64,000 nucleotides of DNA from Saturnia japonica (lineage: Eukaryota; Arthropoda; Insecta; Lepidoptera; Saturniidae). The stretch lies in contig CM065319.1 in the NCBI GenBank assembly GCA_033032175.1, positions 14,543,018 through 14,607,017 on the forward strand. The letters run 5' to 3'. Position numbers and translations under genes: made by a program. How positions within the stretch are numbered: position 1 is the stretch's first letter; every line of letters begins with the position of its first letter. Below are positions 1 through 10,410 of this stretch, piece after piece. A model generated the notes under the pieces. The model did not search any database. It saw only the letters and a program-made list of their open reading frames with translations, and had not been told where the DNA came from.

Positions 1-301
1 CTATTATGTGAATTCAAGTAATATCATTTACTAGCACTAGGGCGCAAGTTTTAAGTTTTATTTTTAATGCCCAGTGCCAAGTAGCCTACTAGCTTATTGT
101 TAGCGACCATTTAAGGGAATGATATTATGCTTCAACTTCAAATGCTAAGCATAAAGTAAATTTTAGGATAGTGGCAAGTAGTTAATACTATCCTGGTTAA
201 GTAAAGTTTTTTTTACCAATTGATTCCATGGTAAAATAGATTCTATTACGGTAACAATACAGCTGGTATACTTCTTTTTTTCACACTTACTATACTTTTA
301 G

Positions 302-480
302 CCTTAAGGGCTATGGAGCCATTAGAGGCTCTGACAGGTTCACCGGGCTTGGGGGCGAGCGCGGAAGGCACTCAGTCGCGAAAGCGGGGCAACGAGCTCA
401 AGGGTGCCAAAGTGGCCGAACCTCGGCTTAGGCTGTTGACTTTACATTCAAATAAGTCGCGATCTAACTAATTTCCTATC
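302..480 (-). repeat. Dispersed repeat family R4, copy 1
   Basis: The GC-richer block with GGCTTGGGGGCGAGCGC recurs at 51289, 51830 and 54903 with the same order of motifs (AAGGCTA, GTGAACCTGTCAGAGCC, CTTTCGCGACTGAGTGCC). It is about 160 bp long, without an internal promoter or coding frame that I recognise. Confidence 0.65.
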
Positions 481-1389
481 CGTAAAATTCAATCTAACTA
501 ACTATACGTATATACGTATTTCTGCCTTTTGGGAGGAAGGGAGAATCATGCGTCTATGCATTTAATAGTCTGGCAATTTGATCTAAGTTTAACTAGCCAA
601 AAAAGAAAAAAGAATGTCCCTTACAGATCGTATTCACCTGTGTGGTGTGCACGTATGTGGAGGTGCAGTGTAATGATGTATATTGGTAGCTAGTGATTGC
701 CAGTGCAGTGTCATTTTAACGCACGGAACGGACCTAGCTGATATACATTAATACATACATATATTATCTGTATATGTGTCTCACGCCCTTTAAGTTTGCA
801 GCTTTAAGTTATATAACCTATAATAATCTCGCTCAATAAATAGCGTGATGAGATAAGCGTTGTCTAGCAAACAAAGAAAAAAAGCTCTCATATTAATTAG
901 TATAGATTTTATTGTGAATCGAAATCGCGACTTTGTGGTTGAATATAAAGGCCTGCTACGACGGAGTCACGCAAATTATTTATCATTACGTTAATCGCCG
1001 TAGCTGTACTTAAAATTCAGACTCTTTTTAATTTTAGTCTTAGCTGTTAATATTATCTTCCTCCATGTTCATTACTTAAAACCAGGTAAGATTTTATTTA
1101 CAATGTAAAAAATCATAATCATTATTTTTACTTATTCTATGTATGAGCTGTTATCTTTATATGCCAAGATTTCTTGGTAGAAGATTCAAGCAAATAAAAA
1201 ACTACAAAACAAAAAGTGATTACTGATTCATAATAACCTTTTGACACGAACTTTTATCGTTAACTACTCGATATTTTTTTATTTATCTAGTTTTTTTAAA
1301 TTACTCTAACCCCTGGTGTCGTGATGTGAATTTGGAAATGTTTACAAAGAAAAAAAACAGGTGTTTTTGTATTATATTATGGTATATAT
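481..1389. other. AT-rich stretch, no feature recognised
   Basis: No coding frame, tRNA-like element or clear repeat was seen. The right end is the likely downstream flank of the secreted-peptide gene. Confidence 0.5.
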
Positions 1390-1395
1390 TTTATT
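1390..1395 (-). terminator. Candidate poly(A) signal of the secreted-peptide gene
   Basis: AATAAA on the minus strand, about 330 nt downstream of the favoured stop codon. A plausible 3' end, not otherwise supported. Confidence 0.4.
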
Positions 1396-1612
1396 TCAAT
1401 ATTTACAATTATTAATCATCAAATTGACATAATTACATTCGACAACGACTGATTACATGCAACTCAAAGTAATCATTAAAACATTGTGATTATTATAAAC
1501 AAGGGTATCTGTGAATTTATAAAATTATAGTACATATTTAAAAAAAATGTATATTGTTTTTAAAACCATAGTACTTCAGCGTTTGTGACGTCATAATCCA
1601 CATTTGGCATAG

Positions 1613-1724
1613 CTAGCACGATTCCGTAGACATGCCATAGCATTTTGACGCCGTTCCTGGCGACACCACGGAGAGATATCCACCATTGTTACAAATGAAA
1701 TCGGATATTTTCATCTTCATTCTT
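1613..1724 (-). other. Alternative last-exon frame of the secreted peptide
   Basis: If splicing uses the AAATAG just after the favoured stop, the frame continues as RMKMKISDFICNNGGYLSVV, then SPGTASKCYGMSTESC and TAG. It is 112 nt, phase-correct, and would add three Cys. The acceptor has a poor pyrimidine tract and lies after a good AG, so it is less likely, but the phase match plus a Cys-rich frame is worth noting. Confidence 0.3.
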
Positions 1725-1749
1725 CTATTTAAAATCTTCATCGTCTTTA
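1725..1749 (-). CDS. Small secreted prepropeptide, exon 2 (favoured model)
   Basis: A strong acceptor (TTCTTTTTGTTACAG) joins in phase to exon 1 and adds DKDDEDFK before TAG, giving a mature peptide with one disulphide and an acidic tail, 85 residues in total. The exon is very short in coding terms. A second, weaker acceptor at 1725/1724 opens a longer frame (next entry). Confidence 0.55.
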
Positions 1750-2224
1750 CTGTAACAAAAAGAAGATATTTTTGTTAGAACAAACGAAATTTGATTCAAT
1801 TTGAAATAATTCTATAGATATGATATTCTTCAAAGCTGTTGTGGTAATGCCTTATCTCCCTTAATTCTTCATCAAAATTAATGATTCGAAACATCATTTT
1901 AAAGCTTATGATCCTCGCTATTGACGAAATATAGACAAATGGCTTAATATTGATGTTTTGCTTAATTATTCGTTTTAATTTCGGTGACTTTCATATTGAA
2001 AATATATTCAAATAACATGTATGGGGAGCGATCTATTTACAATTTATTTAACTAGCATGATAATTGTTGTTTACGTTTATTATACAGTGCACAATGTTCG
2101 CAAGGGTAACTTTGTCATTTGTAATTTTTAATTACCTAGTGTTCTATAGCTATACAATTTTATATATATCTAAGCGGACGATGCCACAGCTTGTAGCCAG
2201 ATTTAAATATTCATAAAATTTCTT

Positions 2225-2350
2225 GAACCCCTAAACCAAGAAGCTCTGGAATCCCTACCCACCGCAGGAACACAACAACACAAGGTTATTTGGCTGCGAT
2301 CTTCTGCACGGTGGAGGTATTGCACCAAGTAGAGAGAAATCTCCAAATAA
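2225..2350 (+). repeat. Dispersed repeat family E, copy 1
   Basis: Within the intron of the secreted-peptide gene. Shares AAGCTCTGGAAxCCCTACxC, CGCAGGAACACAACACAAGG and GGTTATTTGGCTGCGATCTT blocks with 12525-12770, 22740-22830, 39095-39350 and 43250-43375. Unclassified. Confidence 0.6.
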
Positions 2351-2983
2351 ATACTCATGATCATAAATTGAGCACGCACTTATTGTTTATAATCAAATTA
2401 ATTAATAAAATTTCAAAAGAATTTTAACGAATTTCATGAAAACCTAATTAATATCAGTAGTATTATGAAATAAAGAAAAAATGTCTTGCATAACTTAATG
2501 GTGTTATGTAAGCTAATCATCCCTTTCACACAAATGCCACAGGAAGAACAAGAAAGCCTTTTAAATCACGAAAATCGAAATAACAACCATACAATACTAA
2601 ATAATTTATACAAATATGTAATACCTATAACTTATTATAGTGAATGAAGTTACATATGTTGTGGACTGATTTATATTTATTTATGAATGAAAATAAACAT
2701 GAACTTCGTCATATTATTAAATTTATACGGTTTTTCCTTGAAGAAACCATACAATAATACAATTGTAACAACAATATTTCCTTATATACGCCTGCGACTT
2801 CGTACGTCTTACGTATACATATTATATCATTATGTAAAATTGAATTTTAACAATGATGCCTAACAAAATGGTCAACCCTTAAAAGTCAAGGTTGTTAATC
2901 AAGTGCTGATTAAAATTTTTAGTTGGTCAGAAACGTACAGAATGATTTAAAAATGGATGATTAAAAAAAAAGTAAATACTCAC

Positions 2984-3216
2984 TCAACACAAATCTTTCC
3001 TCTCCGTTCTTTATCTGAAGGGCATTCTCCAGCGTACATAACTTGACGTTTAATCCTCACTAACAGCAATTCTGGTACATTAAAAATCACTGCATCCTGA
3101 TTGGGAATAATATTTTTTACGTCTTCAACTTCATTACGATCTTGGCTGATCGGTTTTGACGAGACGTTAGCGGCGAGCAGAACGCAAGCGCAGAGCACAA
3201 CCAGATTTGTATTCAT
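2984..3216 (-). CDS. Small secreted prepropeptide, exon 1
   Basis: Starts at ATG 3216 in the context ACAATGA, preferred over an upstream in-frame ATG (3282) that lies before the predicted transcription start. Residues 1-20 are a signal peptide (MNTNLVVLCACVLLAANVSS). An acidic pro-region follows, then a furin-type RIKR site and the mature segment QVMYAGECPSDKERRGKICV. The donor GTGAGT is strong and leaves phase 2. Two Cys ten residues apart near the C-terminus recall single-disulphide cytokines such as insect growth-blocking peptides, but I do not recognise this exact peptide. It could equally be an antimicrobial or other secreted peptide. Confidence 0.75.
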
Positions 3217-3287
3217 TGTAAAACTGTTGAGACAACTTGACCCGACAAAGCTGAGCGTAGAATGATTTCCAAAGGAAAACATGTGTT

Positions 3288-3293
3288 CTTATA
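3288..3293 (-). promoter_or_regulatory. TATA box of the secreted-peptide gene
   Basis: TATAAG on the minus strand lies 30 bp upstream of an initiator-like TCATTC whose A is at 3263, giving a 47-nt 5' UTR before ATG 3216. The spacing is canonical for a TATA-plus-initiator insect promoter and supports the chosen start codon. Confidence 0.65.
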
Positions 3294-3644
3294 CAAATTG
3301 AAGCGAGTGAGCACCGCACGGATTCGTGGGCGTGCGTCTTTTAATATTGATTTATTATAAAAAAGCCGCTACTGTTGTTTTGTTTAAAAAATCTATTTCA
3401 TTCTTAGTTTATATATATATATTTAATAAGTATTCATACATTTTTATTGTTTATGTAATGTAATAATTTGTACAATTTACCTATTTTTAATTTACATTGT
3501 TTAATTAGTCGATTATATGTAATAATTTTCAAAATTTACTAATTTGAATACATTGTATTGTAAGAAAAAATTAACCGTTTATAGGTTTCGTTATGGCTAC
3601 AATCTCACTTAATGTTGAGCAACGATCTGGCTTATGATGATGAC

Positions 3645-3895
3645 GCGCTATAATAAGCCTAGTGAGGAAACTAGCTCTCGAGTGTAGCTGCCAAAACTTG
3701 CCTATAAGTGCTTGAAGACAGATTTTTAACTTGAGGGTGGTACCTAGGCACATAGCCAGGCGGGCATTGGAAAATCTCCTACCAACATGTTATGATTTTA
3801 ACACGATGTTTTCCTTCACCGAAAGTTCATTGATGGGATTTGAACTCTCATCGATTGATGCGGTGTCCACTACCACTGAACTATCATTGCTTTAT
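3645..3895 (-). repeat. SINE-like element, family C, copy 1
   Basis: On the minus strand it has a degenerate box B (GAGAGTTCAAATCCC) after a tRNA-like head, then a body containing CTTTCGGTGAAGGAAAACATCG and TTGAAAATCTGTC-like segments shared with seven other places in the window. Likely a tRNA-derived SINE. Confidence 0.6.
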
Positions 3896-4580
3896 TATCA
3901 GCCTATGGTGAAGAAAAGTATCGTGAGGAAAATTGAACGCTTGATAAACCTTCTCATCTTACGGTAATTATAATGGGAAAATACAGAATTAATTATTACT
4001 CGGTGTTTGGAAATACTTACACGTTATACGATGTAGCGAGCCTCAGCCTTTCTTAAAAAAAAGTAATTTTTCTCAGTAAAAGATCATTGTTATATGTAAT
4101 AAAATGTATACAAATAAGAAATGAATTCTTGATTACGTCATGTAATTGTTGTTTTTATGTGGTTCATACGTAAACCAGTGATGATTTAAGTAGGTAAACG
4201 TATTTAAGAAAAATGCCCGTACACTCATTGTCCATTTTTACGTGTGAGTACAGACTTAACTGTAATAGTATTAACCATTATACTCCTGTTTTTTTTCCTT
4301 AAGAAAATATTTGTCTCCGGGTCGTATAGAAAATAGGCTCATGTTTTTTAACACAATTCGGAGAAATGTTGAAAGTATGAAAGAGATACATAGATTAGAC
4401 TAAGTGTAACTCAAGAACGGAAGGTAATAGGGGTAAAAACAACCAGATACGGACATATTAACGCACATCCCAAACTACTAGGGGGCTAGTACCATGAAAG
4501 TTTGCATTCGGGGTTTCTTTTGTACTCTAACGGCCGTTTTCAATAACATATCTGAGTTCACTATCCCCGATTAGTATATA

Positions 4581-4764
4581 CAGTGTAAACCCTTTATAAC
4601 GTTATCCTTTATAACGATAAACTCCCTATAACGTTGAAGTGAGCCCAACTTGGTTGGTTTGCGTTAAAACCCACATATTGAAACTGCACTCCATATAACG
4701 ATAACTTTCTATAACGACAAAAAATGCTCAGTCCCTTGAGTTTCGTTATAAAGAGTTCACACTG
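4581..4764. mobile_element. pogo-like MITE with TA target duplication
   Basis: 184 bp, flanked by TA on both sides (4579-4580 and 4765-4766). The terminal inverted repeats are CAGTGTAAACCCTTTATAAC and, at the other end, CAGTGTGAACTCTTTATAAC. The CAGTG start and TA target fit the pogo/Tigger group. Internal TATAACG motifs recur. No coding capacity. Confidence 0.75.
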
Positions 4765-5034
4765 TATTTGTAATAAGTACTATCTTTAACTTATGACAGA
4801 TATCGACTTCCCTCTTATTTATTCAAGCTATAGGATATAGATATATTATCTATATATTATCTACATAATTGTAGATACGAAAAACTATCCATTGATAGGT
4901 TATTGAAAAGGGGCGTAACTGAGCACTAAGGATACATTTTTCCACATGTGCATTTTTGTTCACATATTTTCTTCTTATAAACTTTCATCCCCTATTTTCA
5001 TTTCTTAAAGTTTTATTTTTACTACAAAAAGTAG

Positions 5035-5165
5035 CTTATGTCCTTTCTTAAGGTCAAATCCATCTCTATACCAAAGTTCATCAAAATTGGTTCACCATTT
5101 TAGGCGTGAAAACGTAGCAAACAGACAGACTGAGTTACTTCCGCACTTATAATATTAGTATGGAT
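5035..5165 (-). repeat. ATACTAATATTATAAGTGCG-type dispersed repeat
   Basis: On the minus strand it begins ATCCATACTAATATTATAAG, continues with CTGTCTGTTTGCTACG and TTTTCACGCCTAAA, and includes a GATGAACTTTGGTATAGAG segment. The same block occurs in the other orientation at 57944-58040. Class unknown; a common type of insect repeat tail. Confidence 0.6.
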
Positions 5166-5964
5166 AATTCACATTTTGACGTTCTCGCAAAGATGACGAA
5201 CAAACCTACTTTTATTTTGAGAGCACTAACATAGTGAACTGTATTAAGAGCATACCTAACTTTATTCCGTAATACTCCACACGAAATTTGAAGTCTATTA
5301 TGTAATTTATTCTATAACTTATACCAAAAGACTTCCCTTTGTGACAAATTTTAAAAGTTCCCCGGGATGTAGCCTATATGTTTTGATAAATTTGTAAGTG
5401 AGCGGGACTTTTAATATAACGGCCTGTAACTATTTATTACGTTCACCTAGAAAATTGTTTTCTTCTTTTTTGTTACATTTATATGAGACTATACTCCTTA
5501 GTATTTTATATTCATTCCACTTTTCTACCTAAAGTCGCTTAAAAACCGCATTATAAATTAGACTTTGTAAATAGTTCCATCTTTCATATAAGATACGAAA
5601 CCGTACAAAAAAATATTGGCTCAATATGCTGACAGAGGCATTAATAAAACCTAGTACAGATAACAAATCATGTGATAGTCATTTTGAGTTTTTGTCAGAA
5701 TCTTGATCAGTTATGTGTTGGTTTATTTAGTCCTATATTATGAAACACGGCATTGTACATGATAGTCATAGTAATGAAGTTGATGAATAGTGCACAAGTG
5801 AAGTGGATTTAAATAATAGCTAGGAACGAGCATTTTAAGGTGCCACAAAAACTCCCTGGATTTTTTTTAACAAGGAAACCGCCATCTTATAGGTATGTTT
5901 AAAATTATAAGAATAATTAGTAATGCACTACATTCACGTTACGTTGGAAGAATTATGAATGAAT

Positions 5965-6235
5965 ATTATGCCATTAAACAAAATAAAGGAGAGTATTTAT
6001 ATATACAAGACAATTTTATATAAAAAAGAGAACCAACTTCAATGATTTTGAGTAGTTTCAAAAAGTTGAAGGTAGGTACAATGCCAATGAAATTAAAATG
6101 GAACAACCCTTGAGGTATCCCCTTTCCAACAAAAAATAATAAACGAAATCGGTTTATATACAAAGTAGTTGTAGCTGGACATCCATAAAAAAATATACAT
6201 TCGAATTGATAATTTTCTTCTTTTTTAGAACTCGG
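5965..6235 (-). repeat. AATTCGAATGTAT repeat family, copy 1
   Basis: Shares the sequence around AATGATTTTGAGTAGTTTC, a run resembling CTTTCCAACAAAAAA, and TACATTCGAATTGA with 15005-15175, 32380-32625, 36295-36520 and 55850-56035. Open frames here (for example one ending in LLKIIEVGSLFYIKLS) are fortuitous, because the same frame is broken in the other copies. Confidence 0.6.
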
Positions 6236-6524
6236 CTAGAAATACGAATGTACTTTATGAAAATCGATGCGGGTATAATATCATCCAAACGATTCATGAC
6301 GCTGGGAAACCCGCGCTAAACGACTTAAGCTGGGTTTTCCGTTTCTCATAAAACCTGCGAAACGGCATGCAGTTCATATGCCTGAGAGCCTCAGTATATT
6401 TTATTATGCAATATTGCGCTCAAATGTAATGACGTCATTATTGTATTATCAATAAAAATATTGCATTCGTTTTTTGTCCACTATTTAATACGGAGTTCTA
6501 CAACAAATAAAAATATCATTCAGA

Positions 6525-6785
6525 GGCCTCGTGGCGCAGTGGTAGTAAGCCCTACTATTGAGCCGAGAGGTCGCGGGTTCGATCCCCGCCCATGACTGAC
6601 TTTTGTGTGATGAGCATAATTGTCAGTTGTGTGTCTGGGTGTTAAATATATATATATATATATATATATATTGTATGTATATCAGCCGTTTAGTGACAAT
6701 GTTTAAAAAAATGTTTAAACAAACGTTTAGCTTTGCTTAGTTTGGAATTAAATGGCCGTGTGTGAAATTGTGTCCTCTTATTTTT
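6525..6785 (+). mobile_element. tRNA-derived SINE, family A, copy 1
   Basis: Box A TGGCGCAGTGG (6532-6542) and box B GGTTCGATCC (6576-6585) are at tRNA spacing, followed by a non-tRNA body (TGTGTGATGAGCATAATTGT, TGTGTGTCTGGGTGTTAAAT, a TA microsatellite at 6649-6670, and ATTAAATGGCCGTGTGTG). A second copy at 29452 shares the whole body, so this is a SINE, not a tRNA gene. Confidence 0.8.
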
Positions 6786-6844
6786 ATATTTAAACAATAA
6801 TTTTTATTTTTTTATTACTGACGATGTTCTCAAGGCTTAAAATG

Positions 6845-7085
6845 ATAAGCCTATTAGAAATACTGGCTTTTATTACAGCTACCGTAACGCACCTGTAGGT
6901 GATCGGCGACAGGCTTTCAACTTGAGTGTGGGCGCTAGCCATGCGGGCTTTAGTAAACCCTAACATCATGATATGGTTTCTTCACGATGCTTTCTTTCAC
7001 CAAAAGCTGAGGTTCATTGCAGGGATTCGAACTTACGTCGATTGACGCAGTGTCTGTGCATGCTACCACAGAGCTATGATTGCTT
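6845..7085 (-). repeat. SINE-like element, family C, copy 2
   Basis: Minus-strand box B-like AAGTTCGAATCCCTGCAATG, then a GGTGAAAGAAAGCATCGTG body and a CTAGCGCCCACACTCAAGTTG tail. Same family as 3645-3895. Confidence 0.6.
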
Positions 7086-7500
7086 AATTATAATCTTGAG
7101 AATAAACAGTAACTTTTTGTTGGTACAAAGTATTTTTACCTCATTTTATATATAATAAAAACTTAAACAACTAATTGGCAGTGTAATACGTAAGAATAAA
7201 TTAATAAAAGCAATAAATATAATAATTATTTAATAAACGTTAAATTAACGTTAATTTACAACATCATATTATTTAACCCAATTAATATGCAATTCAAATA
7301 AGTTTAAAAATCCCCTCCTGCTATATCGACTTACGTAACACAATAATAACACTGAATATTTATTAACACAATTATTAATAATTATATTACTATTATAAAA
7401 TGTATATACCTATAAAACTACAAAGTTAATAATTATATGTTAATATATACTATAAAACTTCGAATTGTAGTTAATATAAAACTGGAAAGGAAATATGCTC
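7086..7500. other. AT-rich stretch, no feature recognised
   Basis: Very AT-rich sequence with short TAATA and ATTAA runs. No gene or repeat family recognised. Confidence 0.45.
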
Positions 7501-7529
7501 CGTGTCGGGTTTTCTCGACTTAACTATAC

Positions 7530-8040
7530 ATACATAAATCACGCCTCTTTCCAGAAAGGGTAGAGAGATACCACTACCTTGTACTTGCAACGATCCTTGC
7601 ATACATCTTTCGCTTTATCAACATTCATCAATCTTTTCATGCAGGCTCGTAGGTTTATAATACTCTTGCTCTGATCTTACTCAAGAACGTCCTCGATTTG
7701 ATCGTGGAATGTTCGACTAGGCCTTCCTCTTCCGACGTTGTTCACATTCGTCTTATAAATCTGTCTAGTAATTCTACTTGCATTCATCTTCTCTACATAC
7801 CCAAACCATCTAAGCATTCCTTTCTTAATTTGTATGACTATATATTCTATCACACCACAACTTCTCTTAGCACACTATTTCTTATCCTATCACTCAATTT
7901 CACTCCTAATATACTTTTTCGCGTTCTCATTTTTACTGCATTTATTCTAATTTCATGTTTTTCAGCGACACTCAGCTTTCACTAGCGTACATGAATGTTA
8001 GAACGAAGGCTCTTCTATTTACATCAAACTTTTTCGTTTC
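7530..8040 (-). pseudogene. LINE reverse transcriptase C-terminal remnant
   Basis: Minus-strand pieces read RGRPSRTFHDQIEDVLE, RACMKRLMNVDKAKDVCKDR and KYKVVVSLYP, a familiar C-terminal stretch of LINE polyproteins in insects, interrupted by stops and frameshifts. No intact frame. Confidence 0.6.
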
Positions 8041-8439
8041 AAATAGTAAACATATCTTTTATAATGTTATTCGACTAAAAATCTTAGACTAAATATCTTG
8101 ATGTAATTTTTACTGAAACTAAACCACTAAATTGTGATACTCCATCAATGTGTTTAAATAAATCTTTATCTCTTCTATTTTCTACTCTTAACTTATTTCA
8201 ACCGAGTCATACTCGTTGTCATTATAAGGATTTTGTTTTGATATCCGTAAAAATAATTTAAAAAAAAAATCTAGCCCCAAATCAAACCTAGGACGTGCAT
8301 AAACGATTCGGTGAAAACTAAACGTTGATATTTATAACCTGGTGGAAAAACCAATCTGCGGTCCCCGGGAAGTATGATACAGGCAGTGAACCACCGAGAA
8401 AGAATGATCAGAAATTCCCTTACCGCTCAATTCGTCCTC

Positions 8440-8910
8440 GTGTCCAGCTTTCCGGGTATGCCTAACCTTGCGTGAGCGTGTTAGTGTGAAACTTGGGTGA
8501 GGCATGGCGGTTAAAATAAAAGCGAAGCGTGAAAGGTGCGAAATGCGCGTTCGCCTAACCGACTCTCGAAGTTAACCAAAGCTGTCTTTTTCTGAAGCGC
8601 GCGTCGGTGAGAGAAATCCTGACACTCTTGCATAGCAACCCAATGACCAACCATAACCCCTCGACTGTAGAAGAGAAGCATTTCCTAAGTACAAGAATAT
8701 GGAGAAGAGGCCAGATAAAAACAAAAGCGGAAATGTATGCGGATGCGGAAACAAAGATTATTGTCAACGCGCGCACTTCACTGCCCCGCGCTGCCGCGGG
8801 GTATGCTGTGTGGTTGGAGAGGGGTTTGCGACGCGTGGGTCGAGAATCTGCGCCGTCGCCGCGCTGCAGACTCAATAGCCAAGGACCGCCGCGCCACAAC
8901 GTATTTTTTT
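8440..8910. other. GC-rich block between genes, possible promoter or first exon
   Basis: A CpG-dense island in AT-rich surroundings, with a perfect 7-bp stem CCCCGCG/CGCGGGG around a 4-base loop at 8784-8801. It contains a 135-codon plus-strand frame (8607-9014) with no recognised homology and overlapping frames on the minus strand, which argues for composition rather than coding. It could be a promoter or 5' UTR exon of an unseen transcript. Confidence 0.35.
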
Positions 8911-9299
8911 ATATAATAGGCGATTGTAAAGTTTATCATTATATATCTATTCGAAATAAGGGTTTTCTTTCAAACTCTCAAATGTCAAGCGTAGACAATT
9001 ATACTAAAAGATAGAACTATTGAAAAGTAAATGAGTATTATATAATAAATAAAGGAATGGGAATGCGCTAAGGACTACTGGGTAGGTAGGAGACAAACCT
9101 TTACAACTATAACGTATCTGTGGATTTTAAATATCAAAGAAAGAAAGAAATCCTATACGACTTTTCTATATGCCAGAAAACTTATTACAAGTAAAAGAAA
9201 AAGCCTTAATAATATATTTTAAAAATAATTATGTTATTTAATATAAGTTACATTATTTGTTAATAATGATGTATCTTTGGCATTGCATAATTATCTTAA

Positions 9300-9655
9300 C
9301 TAGCGATCGCCCTAAGGTCGAAATTCGACAAGCGACTTTTTGATTATAGACTATTTTCCGTTTGACATTAACAGTATTCATAAACAATGAGTATTATCTA
9401 CATCACTTGCTGTCACTTCTCGTTGAGTGATAGTGTCAATTATTTGGGGGGTCTAATTTCAGTGGAACTGGTCGGGTTAGGATTCGCCGTATTAATTACT
9501 TTAATTTAATATATTAGTAACAGATATTATAGAAAAATTTTGGCTTTCTGCACTCCTTCTTCATATAAACTTTAACCATGCCAAATCTCACAGACTTCCG
9601 TCCGAGCAAAGCGCTTAAAAAGATACCGAAATCTTTTGCTTCACGTATTAATATA
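9300..9655 (-). mobile_element. Helitron-like non-autonomous element, copy 1
   Basis: Read on the minus strand it begins near TATTAATACGTGAAGCAAAA and ends in a GGGCGATCGCTAG terminus followed by T, the CTAG|T end expected of Helitrons. About 355 bp, shared with three other sites. No ORF. Confidence 0.65.
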
Positions 9656-9870
9656 TACATAAATGAAAATATGTTGCAATAGGTAACACATAATAAACTG
9701 CACGCGCAGATTAACATGTTAGAAGAAATAAAATGAAGAAAAATAGTTTTTTCATGGTAAAGTTATGTGTTAGATTGTTTAAATAAAATATTGCTGTAAG
9801 CTAAGTGGGAAATGGCATTTTTCTCGGCTAGAATACAAAATTGCGACTTAATGATTTGTATTTAATTCTT

Positions 9871-9876
9871 TTTATT
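9871..9876 (-). terminator. Candidate poly(A) signal of the cyclase gene
   Basis: An AATAAA on the minus strand lies about 330 nt after the stop codon and is a reasonable end for the transcript. A SINE-like copy (9965-10155) would then lie inside the 3' UTR. Other AT-rich signals cannot be excluded. Confidence 0.4.
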
Positions 9877-9964
9877 ATAGCTTTTGCCCTTATAATACAT
9901 AATGCTTTGTTTTACCTATGCTCTGGTAATGCGTACGTAATGTTAAGTAACAATGTACTATATG

Positions 9965-10155
9965 ATGTTACAAACGCTAAGCCTAGAGAAGTTGGTTCTC
10001 AAGTGCAGCCGCCGGAACATATTATCTATACATGTTTGACAATAGATTTTAAATTTGAGGGTGGTAGCTAACCAGGCGAGCATTATAAAAATCCCTACAT
10101 CGATGCTATAGTTTCATCAGGATATTTCCCTTTACTGAAAACTCAAGGTATAAGG
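9965..10155 (-). repeat. SINE-like element, family C, copy 3, in the cyclase 3' UTR
   Basis: Matches the tail half of family C (TTTAAATTTGAGGGTGGTAG, CCAGGCGAGCATT). It lies between the cyclase stop codon (10207) and the candidate poly(A) signal (9876), in the same transcriptional orientation. Confidence 0.55.
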
Positions 10156-10206
10156 TCGAATAACGTAAGGTTATGAATCAAAATAGCATAACAATAGCAT
10201 GGCAGA

Positions 10207-10410
10207 TCAGATCCGGCCAAAAACTATTATTTCGATATCTGTCGGCTTAGTATTGCGGACGCTGCTTGTCGGGCTGGTATCTCGGAGAAGCTCGTCCTTG
10301 TGAGTGGATTCTGGCGAGGAAACTCGGAGTGCAGTCAGAGATGGAGTCGGTCTCGCAGGCGATGGACCAGTTCTTCCGACCAGCCAATGAGTAGTCATCT
10401 CACCTTTGCC
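10207..10410 (-). CDS. NIT-GC exon L: last exon, C-terminal tail and stop
   Basis: Encodes [20 protein letters not shown], the end of the cyclase fold, and then a tail of about 48 residues rich in Ser, Thr and Pro (including [20 protein letters not shown]) that ends in VFGRI before TGA at 10207-10209. The acceptor is ACTCTCAG. The tail has several possible phosphorylation sites but no recognised domain. Confidence 0.92.
   Translation of the reverse strand, partial: GKGEMTTHWLVGRTGPSPARPTPSLTALRVSSPESTHKDELLRDTSPTSSVRNTKPTDIEIIVFGRI

Noticed and set aside
3217..3282. Upstream in-frame ATG (3282) of the secreted peptide
   Set aside because: It lies before the predicted transcription start (3263), and starting there would bury the signal peptide.
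6525..6600. Possible tRNA gene (box A and box B at tRNA spacing)
   Set aside because: The acceptor stem does not close, and the sequence continues into a body shared with 29452-29675, so it is a SINE.
8607..9014. 135-codon plus-strand frame
   Set aside because: No recognisable product. Overlapping frames on both strands in a GC-rich block suggest a composition effect.
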